DNA of 64,000 nt from NCBI RefSeq assembly GCF_000154905.1, contig NZ_GG770539.1, positions 3,011,345 to 3,075,344 of the forward strand, read 5' to 3'. Both the position numbers and the translations under genes were made by a program. Positions 50,601-59,942 of this stretch are shown one piece after another; position 1 is the stretch's first letter, and every line of letters begins with the position of its first letter. The notes beneath the pieces were generated by a model that did not search any database, had not been told where the DNA came from, and worked only from the letters and a program-made list of their open reading frames with translations. The stretch comes from Streptomyces sp. SPB074 (lineage in GTDB: Bacteria; Actinomycetota; Actinomycetes; Streptomycetales; Streptomycetaceae).

Positions 50601-53159
50601 ATGGCATTCAATCACTTACCGGTGCAGGTGCACGACGCCTTCCGGGCATTGTCCACCGCGCCAGTGACACACTCGATGTCGATGGCCACGTACTCCACGA
50701 CCGGCCGCCCCCCTCGGGGCACGGCCGCACAGCACTCTCCCCGAGCGGTTCTGGACCGTCTCGCCGGGGGGTCGAGCCGCGCTGAGCGCATCACTCATAC
50801 GGAGCACCTGCCCCCGCGCCCGGCGAGCTATGCCGTCTGGCCGCATCAGGTTCGGCCGGAAGTGATCGCCGCCGTGCAGGAGGCTGGCATCGAGCATCCG
50901 TGGTCCCACCAGGCGCGGGCGGCCGAGCACGCCCTCAACGGCGAATCCGTCGTGGTCTCGACCGGCACCGCATCCGGCAAATCCCTCGGCTACCTCGTCC
51001 CCGTGCTCTCCACCCTCCTCGACGGCTCCGAGGCCCCGAACGGACGCGGCGCCACCGCCCTCTACCTGTCCCCGACGAAGGCGCTCGCCGCCGACCAGCG
51101 GCGCGCCGTCCGCGCGCTCGCCGCGCCGCTCGGCCGTGCCGTGCGCCCCGCCGTCTACGACGGCGACACCCCCGTCGAGGAACGCGAGTGGGTCCGCCAG
51201 TACGCGAACTACGTCCTGACCAACCCCGACATGCTCCACCGGGGCGTCCTGCCCTCGCACCCCCGCTGGTCCTCCTTCCTCCGTGCGCTCAAGTACGTCG
51301 TCATCGACGAGTGCCACGTCTACCGCGGCGTCTTCGGCTCCCACGTGGCCCAGGTCCTGCGCCGGCTGCGCAGGCTCTGCGCCCGCTACGGCTCCGAGCC
51401 CGTCTTCCTCCTCGCCTCCGCCACCGCCGCCGAACCGGCCCTCGCCGGGCAGCGGCTCACGGGGCTGCCGGTCGCCGAGGTCACCGAGGACGGCTCCCCG
51501 CGCGGCGAGGTCGTCTTCGCGCTGTGGGAGCCCCCGCTCACCGAGCTCCAGGGCGAGAAGGGTGCCCCCGTACGCCGGACCGCGACCGCCGAGAGCGCCG
51601 ACCTCCTCACCGACCTCACGCTCCAGGGCGTGCGGTCCGTCGCCTTCGTCCGCTCCCGGCGCGGCGCGGAGCTGATCTCCGTGATCGCCAAGGAACGCCT
51701 CGCCGAGCGGGACCGGAGCCTGGCGTCCCGCGTCGCCGCCTACCGGGGCGGCTACCTCGCCGAGGAACGCCGCGCCCTCGAACGCGCCCTCCACTCCGGC
51801 GAACTCCTCGGCCTCGCCGCCACCACCGCCCTCGAACTCGGCGTCGACGTGGCCGGTCTCGACGCCGTCCTCATCGCCGGCTACCCGGGCACACGCGCCT
51901 CGCTCTGGCAGCAGGCGGGCCGCGCCGGGCGTACGGGGCAGGGTGCCCTCGCCGTCCTCGTCGCCCGCGACGACCCGCTCGACACCTTCCTCGTCCACCA
52001 CCCCGAGGCGATCTTCGACCAGCCCGTCGAGTCCACCGTCCTCGACCCGGACAACCCCTACGTCCTCGCCCCGCACCTGTGCGCGGCAGCCGCCGAGCTG
52101 CCCCTGACCGAGCGGGACAGGGACCTGTTCGGCCCGGCGACCGCCGAGCTGCTGCCGCAGCTGGAGGGCGCCAGACTGCTGCGCCGCCGCGGCCCGTCCT
52201 GGTACTGGACCCGCAAGGAGCGCGCCGCCGACCTCACCGACATCCGCGGCGAGGGCGGCCCGCCGGTGCAGATCGTGGAGGACGGCACAGGGCGTCTGCT
52301 CGGCACGGTCGACGCCTCCGCCTCGCACTCGACCGTCCACGAGGGCGCCGTCCACCTCCACCAGGGCCGTACCTACCAGGTCCGCGCCTTCGACCTCGAA
52401 GCGAACGTCGCCCTGGTCACGGAGGCGTCACCGCCGTACACCACCGTCGCTCGTGACACCACCTCCGTTTCGGTCCTGGAGACCGATCGTTCGATTCCCT
52501 GGGGCGAGGGCCGCCTCTGCTTCGGCTCGGTCGAGGTGACCCATCAGGTCGTCTCCTATCTGCGCCGCCGGCTCCTGACCGGCGAGGTACTAGGCGAGAC
52601 GAAGCTCGACCTGCCCCCACGCCACCTGCGGACCCGCGCCGTGTGGTGGACCGTCACCGAGGACCAGCTCGACGCCGCCCTCATCCACCCCGAGCAACTC
52701 GGCGGTGCCCTCCACGCCGCCGAGCACGCCTCCATCGGTCTCCTCCCGCTCTTCGCCACCTGCGACCGCTGGGACATCGGCGGGGTCTCCGTGCCGCTCC
52801 ACCCCGACACGCTGCTGCCCACGGTCTTCGTCTACGACGGCCACCCCGGCGGCGCCGGCTTCGCCGAGCGCGCCTTCGCCACCGCCCGCGAGTGGCTCAC
52901 CGCGACGCGCGAGGCCATCGCCGCCTGCGAGTGCGATTCGGGCTGCCCCTCCTGCGTCCAGTCCCCCAAGTGCGGCAACGGCAACGAACCCCTCCACAAA
53001 CGTGCCGCCGTCCGCCTCCTCGCCGCACTCCTCAAGGGCGCTCCTGACGCGGCGGCCCCGGCCACGGAGACCGGTCAGGCTCCGAAGCCGCGCCCGGCAC
53101 CGGATACTCGTCCGGTGGTGGCACCGGTGCCACCACCGGCGGCCCCGCCCGTGCCCTGA
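50601..53159 (+). CDS. DEAD/DEAH-box helicase with DUF1998-like Cys cluster (MrfA/YprA type)
   Basis: 852 residues from ATG 50601. Motif I is STGTASGKSLGY, motif II is DECH, motif III SATAAEP, and motif VI QQAGRAGRTGQG. The C-terminal cluster CECDSGCPSCVQSPKCGNGN is the metal site of the MrfA family, 3'-5' DNA helicases involved in repair of mitomycin-type damage. The start is set by MAFNHLPVQVHDAF. The last 128 bp overlap the end of a convergent TadE-like gene. Confidence 0.92.
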   Translation: MAFNHLPVQVHDAFRALSTAPVTHSMSMATYSTTGRPPRGTAAQHSPRAVLDRLAGGSSRAERITHTEHLPPRPASYAVWPHQVRPEVIAAVQEAGIEHPWSHQARAAEHALNGESVVVSTGTASGKSLGYLVPVLSTLLDGSEAPNGRGATALYLSPTKALAADQRRAVRALAAPLGRAVRPAVYDGDTPVEEREWVRQYANYVLTNPDMLHRGVLPSHPRWSSFLRALKYVVIDECHVYRGVFGSHVAQVLRRLRRLCARYGSEPVFLLASATAAEPALAGQRLTGLPVAEVTEDGSPRGEVVFALWEPPLTELQGEKGAPVRRTATAESADLLTDLTLQGVRSVAFVRSRRGAELISVIAKERLAERDRSLASRVAAYRGGYLAEERRALERALHSGELLGLAATTALELGVDVAGLDAVLIAGYPGTRASLWQQAGRAGRTGQGALAVLVARDDPLDTFLVHHPEAIFDQPVESTVLDPDNPYVLAPHLCAAAAELPLTERDRDLFGPATAELLPQLEGARLLRRRGPSWYWTRKERAADLTDIRGEGGPPVQIVEDGTGRLLGTVDASASHSTVHEGAVHLHQGRTYQVRAFDLEANVALVTEASPPYTTVARDTTSVSVLETDRSIPWGEGRLCFGSVEVTHQVVSYLRRRLLTGEVLGETKLDLPPRHLRTRAVWWTVTEDQLDAALIHPEQLGGALHAAEHASIGLLPLFATCDRWDIGGVSVPLHPDTLLPTVFVYDGHPGGAGFAERAFATAREWLTATREAIAACECDSGCPSCVQSPKCGNGNEPLHKRAAVRLLAALLKGAPDAAAPATETGQAPKPRPAPDTRPVVAPVPPPAAPPVP

Positions 53160-53508
53160 CCCGCACGGTCCACGGCCCGACCGTCCCGACGGAGGCGACG
53201 TCCGCGTACCGCCCGCGCAGTCCGCACGCGGCGAGCCGCCCGCCCTGCGCCCCGGCCACGCGCCGAGCCGTCCCGCAGGCCGCGACGGTGCCCCGCGCCC
53301 ATGTGTCCGCCGCAGCGAGCGCCCCCAGGTCGGCGGCCTGGGCGGCGCGGTGCCGGGCGAGGACCACCTGCCCGTAGCCCAGGACTCCGGCGAAGAGGAC
53401 TCCCAGCGCCGCGAGCACCGCGACGGCCCACACCGTCGCCGCCCCTCGGTCCCCCGCGCTCCGGCCATCCCCCGTCCACACACCGCCGACGCGGTGCTCG
53501 CGGCTCAC
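53032..53508 (-). CDS. TadE/Rv3654c-like secreted pseudopilin
   Basis: 158 residues from GTG 53508, coupled to the previous gene by GTGA. A charged start, then DRGAATVWAVAVLAALGVLFAGVLGYGQVVLARHRAAQAADLGALAAADT, is the TadE/TadG-like helix with the RHRAAQAADLAALAAA signature of the Rv3654c family. Two Cys flank a short loop. The tail from about residue 110 is Pro-rich and is encoded antisense to the helicase end. Confidence 0.82.
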   Translation of the reverse strand: MSREHRVGGVWTGDGRSAGDRGAATVWAVAVLAALGVLFAGVLGYGQVVLARHRAAQAADLGALAAADTWARGTVAACGTARRVAGAQGGRLAACGLRGRYADVASVGTVGPWTVRVRARAGPPVVAPVPPPDEYPVPGAASEPDRSPWPGPPRQERP

Positions 53509-53945
53509 GAGGTCGCCTCCCCGTCGCCGTCGGTCTCCCCGTCGCCGTCCGTCTCTTCGGCGAGCGCGACGGCGGAGGAGCCGAGCCGGACCCCGAGCCC
53601 GCCAGGACCGGGCGCGTCGGCGGTGACCGTGACCCGTACGAGGTCCCCCTCCCGCGCGATCGTCACCCGCGCGCCCTCCGGTGCCACCTCCCTGGCCGTG
53701 GCCACCGCGCGTGCCTCCGGGTCCTGCCGCGCGGCGGCCCGGGCTCCGGCACCGGCCGCGTCCACGCAGCGCACCTGCGCCGCCGCCGCGAACAACGCCC
53801 AGACCAGAGCGAGCGTCACCATCACGAGCAAGGGCAGGACGATCGCCGACTCCGCCGTCACCATCCCCTCGTCCCGCCCGCGGAAGGCGCCCGGCCGGGC
53901 GTCGGCGCACGCCACACGACGCCCGGGGCGGCTCCTCTCACCCAT
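53505..53945 (-). CDS. TadE-like minor pseudopilin
   Basis: 146 residues. GMVTAESAIVLPLLVMVTLALVWALFAAAAQVRCVDAAGAGARAAARQD is the standard TadE helix, preceded by a processing-like Gly and followed by a beta-rich domain. The C-terminus repeats DGDGET. ATG 53945 overlaps the preceding Flp-type gene by 8 bp. Confidence 0.83.
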   Translation of the reverse strand: MGERSRPGRRVACADARPGAFRGRDEGMVTAESAIVLPLLVMVTLALVWALFAAAAQVRCVDAAGAGARAAARQDPEARAVATAREVAPEGARVTIAREGDLVRVTVTADAPGPGGLGVRLGSSAVALAEETDGDGETDGDGEATS

Positions 53946-55212
53946 GGAGCGCCTTCATGACCGCGGACTGGAGAGCCGACTGCACCGCGCCGCTCGTGAC
54001 GACCTTGTAGAGCGCCGTGGCGATACCCACGGCGGCGAGCAGGGCGACGGCGTACTCGGCTGTCGCCATGCCGGCATCCCCGCGCTCCCTCGCTTCCTTC
54101 GTGGCCTGCCGCAAGGTCCAGCGGATGCGCCGTCGCATCAGGTCCCGCCGCGCCGCGTCCCTGCGGTGGTACCGGGGGAATGCCTCGCTTCCCTGGGCCG
54201 CCGTCCGCCGACGGTCCAGCACTTCCGCCCGGCGCCGCGCCCGTTCCAGCCGCACCCCGGCCCGCGCCAACCGCGCATCGCGGTCCCCGTCCGCTTGAGG
54301 GACCGGCGCTGTCCTCGCCTTCTCGTCCCGGACGAGCGACGCCGCGTTACCCACCGCCGCTGCGGCCACGTCACGGTCCGCCGTCATTCCCTCGCCACCC
54401 GCCCGGGGCAACACCCCCGTGCCGAGAGCGGGGACATCACCCGCCGCGCGCCGCCTCCTACGCCGCCGACGGGTACCGGCCTTCGCCTCGCCGCGACGGG
54501 CACCCTTCTCCGCACGCCCGGCAGCGGAGGGATCGCCCGGCACCCGAGAACTCCCGGCGTCCACGGAACGATCCGCGTCCACGGAAACCGAGTGCGCGGG
54601 ACCGTCCGCTTCCCCGGACCGACCGGAGTTCGCGAAGCAGTCCGTGCCCACCGCACGATCCGAGCCTCGGGGGCCACCGGCCCTCGCAGGTGCGCCCACC
54701 TCCACGGACGCGTCCCGCTCGACGGCTCCGCTCGCCCGTCCCGCGCCACCCGGCTTTACGGGCCCACCCGCTTTCGCGGGTCGCGCGGAACGACCCTCCA
54801 CCGGGCGTCCCGTGTCCACCACTTCGCCCGTGCGTCGCGGCCTCAGCGCCGTGCACCCCGGCGCCCACTCGCCACCACGCCGCGATGTCGCGCCGTCCGC
54901 TCGCTTCCCCCGCGCGGGGTGCTCCCCGGCCGGACGACTTTCCGCCACCCGGTGCGCCGCCGGGCGACCTTTCGCCGGCCGACCTCCCGCCGGGCCCTCC
55001 CCCGGAGCACCGCGTTCACGCGCCGCGGCCGCGAGAGCACGACAACCACGGGCGATGACCAGACGCTCCTCCCCGAGGTCTTGCCGCTCCCTGCCTCCGG
55101 CAGCTGCTCCACCGCGCTTCCTGTCGTGCGTGCCACCTCGCGTAACCGCTCCGGGCACGCCCGCGCCGCCCCGGCCCCGAGTCCCGCGCCCGGCCTTCAC
55201 GTTGTTCCCCAT
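53938..55212 (-). CDS. Flp/DUF4244-type pilin with a very long disordered N-terminal region
   Basis: 424 residues if the ATG at 55212 is used; AAGGAG lies 6-8 bp before it, the best ribosome site nearby. The last 66 residues (MRRRIRWTLRQATKEARERGDAGMATAEYAVALLAAVGIATALYKV) are the DUF4244 Flp-like pilin with cleavage-like G-M and an Ala-rich helix. The first 350 residues are Gly/Arg/Ala-rich and low in complexity. The pilin alone could start at ATG 54138. Processed pilin subunits would form the Tad fibre. Confidence 0.65.
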   Translation of the reverse strand: MGNNVKAGRGTRGRGGAGVPGAVTRGGTHDRKRGGAAAGGRERQDLGEERLVIARGCRALAAAARERGAPGEGPAGGRPAKGRPAAHRVAESRPAGEHPARGKRADGATSRRGGEWAPGCTALRPRRTGEVVDTGRPVEGRSARPAKAGGPVKPGGAGRASGAVERDASVEVGAPARAGGPRGSDRAVGTDCFANSGRSGEADGPAHSVSVDADRSVDAGSSRVPGDPSAAGRAEKGARRGEAKAGTRRRRRRRRAAGDVPALGTGVLPRAGGEGMTADRDVAAAAVGNAASLVRDEKARTAPVPQADGDRDARLARAGVRLERARRRAEVLDRRRTAAQGSEAFPRYHRRDAARRDLMRRRIRWTLRQATKEARERGDAGMATAEYAVALLAAVGIATALYKVVTSGAVQSALQSAVMKALHG

Positions 55213-55285
55213 CACATGCTCCTTGGTTCTTTTCCGTCTCGGCGGACCGTGCGCCCTCCGAGTTCTTCCTCCGCCGCCGCTCCGC

Positions 55286-56107
55286 TCAGCGGTGCGTCAG
55301 CTGCCCTGCCAGCCCGAGCAGTACGGGCGCCACCCCGAGGATCAGGAACGCCGGCAGGAAGCAGAGACCGAGCGGCGCCGTCACCAGCACCCCGGCCCGC
55401 CGGGCCGCCGCCGTCGCACCGCGCGCCCAGCGGGCGCGGCAGTCCGCCGCGAGTGCCAGGGCCGGTGCCGCGATCGGCGCGCCCGAGAGCGTGGCGCGCT
55501 GGAGCAGGCCGGCGAGGCCGCCCGCTCCGGGCAGCGAGCCGAAGAGTGCCCAGGCCCGCTCCGGTTCCCCGCCCAGCCGGATCTCCGCCGCGACATGCCG
55601 CAGTCGCTCCCCGACCGGTCCGTCGAGCGAACCTCCCACCGCCTCCGCCGCCTCCACCGGCCCGGCACCCGCCGCGACGCAGGCGGCGAGCAGATCCGCC
55701 GCCAGCGGCAGATCGGCCGGAGTCCCGTCCTGCCGCCGCGGACGGCGAAGCCACGTCGGCGGCAGGTTCCCACCGGTCCCGTTCCTCGCCCGGCGTGCCT
55801 CCTCAGCACCTATCCACCGGCGCACGAGGAGGGCCACAACAGCGCCACAGGCCGGCCCGCTCACACCGCCGACCAGGGCCCACGCGGCCAGCCCCGCCCC
55901 CGCGACGCTCACCCATCGTCGTGCCGCGCCGGACCCGGACCCGGTGTCCGTACGGCGTGGCGAGCCGCGCTCCTCCGTGCCGAACAGCCTCCGGCCGCGG
56001 GCCCGTACGACCGCCCCGCGGCGGCGGGCGAGCAGCATCCCCGGCAGGAGGAACAGCGTCAGGGTCCACGCGGCTGTCCCCGCCCTGTGGATGACTTCCC
56101 CGTTCAC
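55286..56107 (-). CDS. TadC-like pilus platform protein
   Basis: 273 residues from GTG 56107, coupled to TadB by GTGA. A T2SSF domain follows two N-terminal helices: LPLAADLLAACVAAGAGPVEAAEAVGGSLDGPVGERLRHVAAEIRLGGEPERAWALF, with terminal helices LVTAPLGLCFLPAFLILGVAPVLLGL. It forms the inner-membrane platform with TadB. Confidence 0.88.
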   Translation of the reverse strand: MNGEVIHRAGTAAWTLTLFLLPGMLLARRRGAVVRARGRRLFGTEERGSPRRTDTGSGSGAARRWVSVAGAGLAAWALVGGVSGPACGAVVALLVRRWIGAEEARRARNGTGGNLPPTWLRRPRRQDGTPADLPLAADLLAACVAAGAGPVEAAEAVGGSLDGPVGERLRHVAAEIRLGGEPERAWALFGSLPGAGGLAGLLQRATLSGAPIAAPALALAADCRARWARGATAAARRAGVLVTAPLGLCFLPAFLILGVAPVLLGLAGQLTHR

Positions 56108-57021
56108 CGCGCGAGCCCCGCTCCGCGCTGTGCCTGCCGCACGAGCCACAGGCACCACCACACCCCGGCGGCCTCCAGCGCACTCCCGAGCACGAGGCAC
56201 ACGAAGCCCGGTACCGAGCCGAAGAGGACGTTCAGCGGGGCCGCGCCGACCGCCGAGCCGAGGAGCAGTCCGAGGAGCGGCAGCGCGGCCAGGAGTGCCG
56301 CCGTCGCACGGGCCCCACTCAGCTGCGCGCGGAGGTCGGCGCGCTGGTCCCGGTCAGCGAGAAGCGCGCGTTCCAGGCGTTCCAAGCCGACCGCGAGCCC
56401 GGCTCCCCGGTCGAGTGCCACCCGCCAGCAGGCCGCCAGGCCGACCAGCCCTTCGGCACCCGGCTCCCGCGCCGCCACGCGCAGCGCGGCGGGGACATCC
56501 CCGCCGAAGCGGGCCGCCGCCAGGATGTCCGCCCGGCCATGGCCGAGCTCACCGCAGGCGCTCACCGCGTGGGCCAGGGCCTCGGCGGGTCTGTTCCCGG
56601 CACGTACCTCACCGGCCAGGAGCCCGCACAGCACCACCACCGCGTCCGCCCGTGCGGCCCGTGCTCGCGCCACCGCCCGGGCGCGACGCAGCCCGCGCAC
56701 GAGGGGCCAGGCCGGTGCCGCCAGAACCAGCGGGACGAAGGACCCTGCCGGCAGGGCCACCGCCACCGCTCCCGGCAGACACCACCACTCCGGACGCCAC
56801 ACGGCCCGCAGCCGCGCGAACGCGCGCCGCCACGCCTCGGGCGCCTCGTACCGCGGGCCGTCGGCCAGCAACGCCCGTGCTCTGGCCGCCCCGGGCCGTC
56901 GCCCCCGCCGCACGAGCACCAGGCTCGCCACTGCCAGTATGAGCGCCCAGGCCGGTGAGCCGAGCACTCGGCGATATCCCGGGGCCGCGTCCGCCAGCAC
57001 CGACCACGACTGCCCGGTCAC
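56104..57021 (-). CDS. TadB-like pilus platform protein
   Basis: 305 residues from GTG 57021, coupled to TadA. N-terminal helices (WALILAVASLVLV, LPGAVAVALPAGSFVPLVLAAPAWPLV) precede a T2SSF domain, ADAVVVLCGLLAGEVRAGNRPAEALAHAVSACG, and end in LLLGSAVGAAPLNVLFGSVPGFVCLVLGSALEAAG. It pairs with TadC in the membrane. Confidence 0.87.
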   Translation of the reverse strand: MTGQSWSVLADAAPGYRRVLGSPAWALILAVASLVLVRRGRRPGAARARALLADGPRYEAPEAWRRAFARLRAVWRPEWWCLPGAVAVALPAGSFVPLVLAAPAWPLVRGLRRARAVARARAARADAVVVLCGLLAGEVRAGNRPAEALAHAVSACGELGHGRADILAAARFGGDVPAALRVAAREPGAEGLVGLAACWRVALDRGAGLAVGLERLERALLADRDQRADLRAQLSGARATAALLAALPLLGLLLGSAVGAAPLNVLFGSVPGFVCLVLGSALEAAGVWWCLWLVRQAQRGAGLAR

Positions 57022-58190
57022 GAGGCGATCTCCTGGCCTCGCTCGCGCAACAGCTCCTTGAGACGGGGCCAGCCTTCTTCGCGTACGAAGGCGTGCTCGC
57101 CCCAGCGCAGTGCGGGCACCGTGACCACGAACCCGGCCGTGTCGCGCGCGAGCACGCGGATTTCCGCGATCCGGCGGCGGCCCGCGCGGTCCCTGACCAG
57201 ATGCAGAACGACGGAGAGCGCGGCGGCCACCTGGCTGTGCAGCGCGGCCCGGTCGAGCCCCGCGGCGGTGCCGAGCGCCTCCAGCCGGGCCGGGACATCG
57301 GAGGCCGTATTGGCGTGGACAGTGCACGAGCCCCCCTCGTGCCCCGTGTTGAGCGCGGCGAGCAGGTGTACGACCTCGGCGCCGCGCACCTCGCCGACCA
57401 CGAGTCGGTCGGGACGCATCCGCAGCGCTTGGCGGACGAGGTCCTGGAGCGTGACGCGTCCCGCGCCCTCCTGATTGGCGGGCCGTGTCTCCAGCCGCAC
57501 GACATGGGGATGTGCGGGTCTCAGCTCGGCGGAGTCCTCTGCCAGTACGAGGCGTTCCGCCGGTCCGGCGAGGCCGAGCAGCGCGCTGAGCAGCGTCGTC
57601 TTGCCCGTTCCCGTGCCGCCGCTGACCAGGAAGGAGAGGCGGGCGGCGACGAGTGCGCGCAGGACGGCGTTCCCGCCGGGAGGGATTTTTTTTGCGGCTG
57701 TCAGCTCGACCAGGGTGAAGGCCCGGGGGCGTACGACGCGCAGGGACAGGCAGGCGGAGCCGACCGCGACCGGTGGCAGCACGGCGTGCAGGCGTGTCCC
57801 GTCGGGCAGTCGGGCGTCCGCCCAAGGCTGGGCGTCGTCGAGGCGGCGTCCGGCGGCTGCGGCGAGCCGCTGCGCGAGCCGGCGTACCGCCGTGGCGTCG
57901 GCGAAGCGCACGTCGCTGAGTTCGAGCCCGCCGCCACGCTCCACCCAGACCTGGTCGGGCGCGGAGACCAGGACATCCGTCACGTCAGGGTCGGCGAGCA
58001 GCGGTTCCAGCGGCCCCGCGCCGATGAGCTCGCGGCGCAGCAGGTGAGTGAAACGCAGCACCTCGCTGTCGCCGAGCACGCCGCCCTGCTCGCGGACGGC
58101 GAGCGCGACCTTGGCCGGGGTGGGTTCGGCGCCGCGTTCCGCGAGCCAGCGGCGCACCCCGTCGAGAAGTCCTTCGGCCGTGGCGATCAC
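57018..58190 (-). CDS. TadA/CpaF-type pilus assembly ATPase
   Basis: 390 residues from GTG 58190, coupled to TadZ by GTGA. Walker A is SGGTGTGKTTLL; the Asp box is LVLAEDSAEL; the Walker B region is DRLVVGEVRGAEVVHLLAALNTGHEGGSCTVHANT. The N-terminal domain has the usual DVLVSAPDQVWVERGG. A run of eight A (plus-strand T at 57686-57693) encodes Lys-Lys before PPGG, unusual in this GC-rich DNA. It powers pilus extension. Confidence 0.92.
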   Translation of the reverse strand: MIATAEGLLDGVRRWLAERGAEPTPAKVALAVREQGGVLGDSEVLRFTHLLRRELIGAGPLEPLLADPDVTDVLVSAPDQVWVERGGGLELSDVRFADATAVRRLAQRLAAAAGRRLDDAQPWADARLPDGTRLHAVLPPVAVGSACLSLRVVRPRAFTLVELTAAKKIPPGGNAVLRALVAARLSFLVSGGTGTGKTTLLSALLGLAGPAERLVLAEDSAELRPAHPHVVRLETRPANQEGAGRVTLQDLVRQALRMRPDRLVVGEVRGAEVVHLLAALNTGHEGGSCTVHANTASDVPARLEALGTAAGLDRAALHSQVAAALSVVLHLVRDRAGRRRIAEIRVLARDTAGFVVTVPALRWGEHAFVREEGWPRLKELLRERGQEIAS

Positions 58191-59644
58191 CGGTGTGCTC
58201 CCGCCTCGCGCACGGCGGCCCGGTAGGCGAGCGCCGCCTGTTCGTCCGCCATGTGCTCCCGCGCGTGCTCCATACCCGCCGCTGCGCGGCCGGGCCGTGC
58301 CGGGCGGCTTCCCTCGGGCCAGGCCCCTGCCGGGCGGCGGCCGATCACGCGTGTGCCGCTCCCGAATTCCCACTCCCCTGCCGTACGGTGCGCGGCGTCG
58401 CTGTCACGGGGGCCTGCGGCGATGGGGGACGGGTCCTCCGCACTGTTGCGTGGGGCGGGACGTGCTCGGCGGGCGGGACGTGCGCGGCCGCCCCGTACCC
58501 TCTTGCCGCCACGGCCACGCTGGTGCGCTTCCTGCTGCGGTGGTGCGGCCTCGTCCCAGAAGTCCTGGCAGAAACGAGCCAGCGGGCCGCGCGAGCCGGG
58601 CGGCCGGCCGACAGCCTGGGCGCGCACCAGCCCGCCTTCCCATGGCACTTCGCCGACGCACGGCAGCCCGAGCAAGCGCACCATCTCGGCCGTGTCCAGT
58701 GCGGTGGCCGCCGGGACGGGCGGCGCGGAGGCGAGGAGACGGACATCGGGTGCCAGGGCGGCGAGGCTGGTGGCGACCTTGCGCGCGGAGGCCAGGGCCC
58801 GCAGTTCTTTGGGAACGAGCAGCAGGAGGAGGTCGAGCTGGCGCAGCACCTCGGCGGTCTCGGCGTCGCAGCGGCGCGGCAGGTCCACGACGACGGCTCC
58901 GCCGCGGCGCCGTGCGGCCGCCAGGACGGCGCGCACCGCCTCGGGAGGGATGCCGTGGGTGTCCCCCCGGTCCCAGCTCAGGACACGGAGGCCGTGCGCG
59001 GCGGGCAGGGACTCCTCCAGCGCGGTGCCGCTCACCCGGCCCCGGGAGTGGGCGAAGTCGGGCCAGCGCAGGCCGTTCTGGCGCTCGGCGCCGAGGACGA
59101 CGTCGATACCGCCGCCCCAGGGGTCGGCATCCACGAGCAGCGTCTTGCGCCGGTCGGCGGCCGAGGACAGGGCCAGGGCACAGGCGAGCGTGGAGGCACC
59201 GGCGCCTCCTCTGCCGCCGATGACGCCGACGGTGAGGGCGGGCCCCGCTGTTCCGCCTTCGGCGACTTCGGCCAGCCGGTCGGTGAGCCATTCCTCGGCG
59301 TCAGGAAGCACGAGTACGTGCTCGGCGCCGGTCTCCACGGCGTGCCGCCAGAGACCCGGCCCACTGACCGGGACGCGGCTCAGCACCAGCACGCCCGGCC
59401 TGCGGTTCACCCCCGCCAGGCGGGGCAGTACGTCGGCGCCGAGCAGGACGAGAGGGGGCGCCTCCCAGTCCCCGCGTCGCTCGGGAGCCGTATGCCGTAC
59501 CTCGGGCAGGACACCGGCGGCCGCGCACAACCGCAGGATGTCGTCGAGGAGTTCGGGGTCCTCGGTGATGACGAGCGGTCCGGTCGAGCCTTCGTCCCTC
59601 ACTTCCGTGCCCGAAACCTTGCCCGGCGGCCGTGCGCGCGACAT
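58187..59644 (-). CDS. TadZ/CpaE-like MinD-family ATPase
   Basis: 485 residues from ATG 59644, with GGGGAGG upstream; the frame is open further but the added part looks non-coding. After a receiver-like domain (LVITEDPELLDDILRLCAAAGV) comes the deviant Walker A VIGGRGGAGAST and DADPWGGGIDVVLG. TadZ positions the pilus machine in the cell. A basic low-complexity tail follows. First gene of the Tad operon. Confidence 0.88.
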   Translation of the reverse strand: MSRARPPGKVSGTEVRDEGSTGPLVITEDPELLDDILRLCAAAGVLPEVRHTAPERRGDWEAPPLVLLGADVLPRLAGVNRRPGVLVLSRVPVSGPGLWRHAVETGAEHVLVLPDAEEWLTDRLAEVAEGGTAGPALTVGVIGGRGGAGASTLACALALSSAADRRKTLLVDADPWGGGIDVVLGAERQNGLRWPDFAHSRGRVSGTALEESLPAAHGLRVLSWDRGDTHGIPPEAVRAVLAAARRRGGAVVVDLPRRCDAETAEVLRQLDLLLLLVPKELRALASARKVATSLAALAPDVRLLASAPPVPAATALDTAEMVRLLGLPCVGEVPWEGGLVRAQAVGRPPGSRGPLARFCQDFWDEAAPPQQEAHQRGRGGKRVRGGRARPARRARPAPRNSAEDPSPIAAGPRDSDAAHRTAGEWEFGSGTRVIGRRPAGAWPEGSRPARPGRAAAGMEHAREHMADEQAALAYRAAVREAGAHR

Positions 59645-59942
59645 CGGCGTCGCGCCTCCCCGCGTGAGGTCTGCGGCCACGCCGCGCCTCGTACGATCCT
59701 TCGCCGCGCCGCCTCGGGCCCGGTCGCGTCTTCCCCCGTGCACGTCCATCGCTTCCGCTTCCTTCCCTCGTCCTTTCCGGCTGCCGCGCGGAGTCCGCGC
59801 GGTCCGACCGGCCTGCCGCGCATATGCGCGCACCGCGAAATGACGCGTCGCGCCGACGAGGAAGTCCCCGGAACGGCCCGCACGTTCTTCACGAACGCAT
59901 TCAGGCTTGCAGAGGTTGAGGAGGCATTGAGCATCCGAGAGC

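Noticed and set aside
52705..57061. Large plus-strand frames (1129 and 880 residues) opposite the Tad operon
   Set aside because: Ser/Pro/Arg-rich shadows; the minus-strand genes carry all conserved pilus motifs and overlap each other by GTGA.
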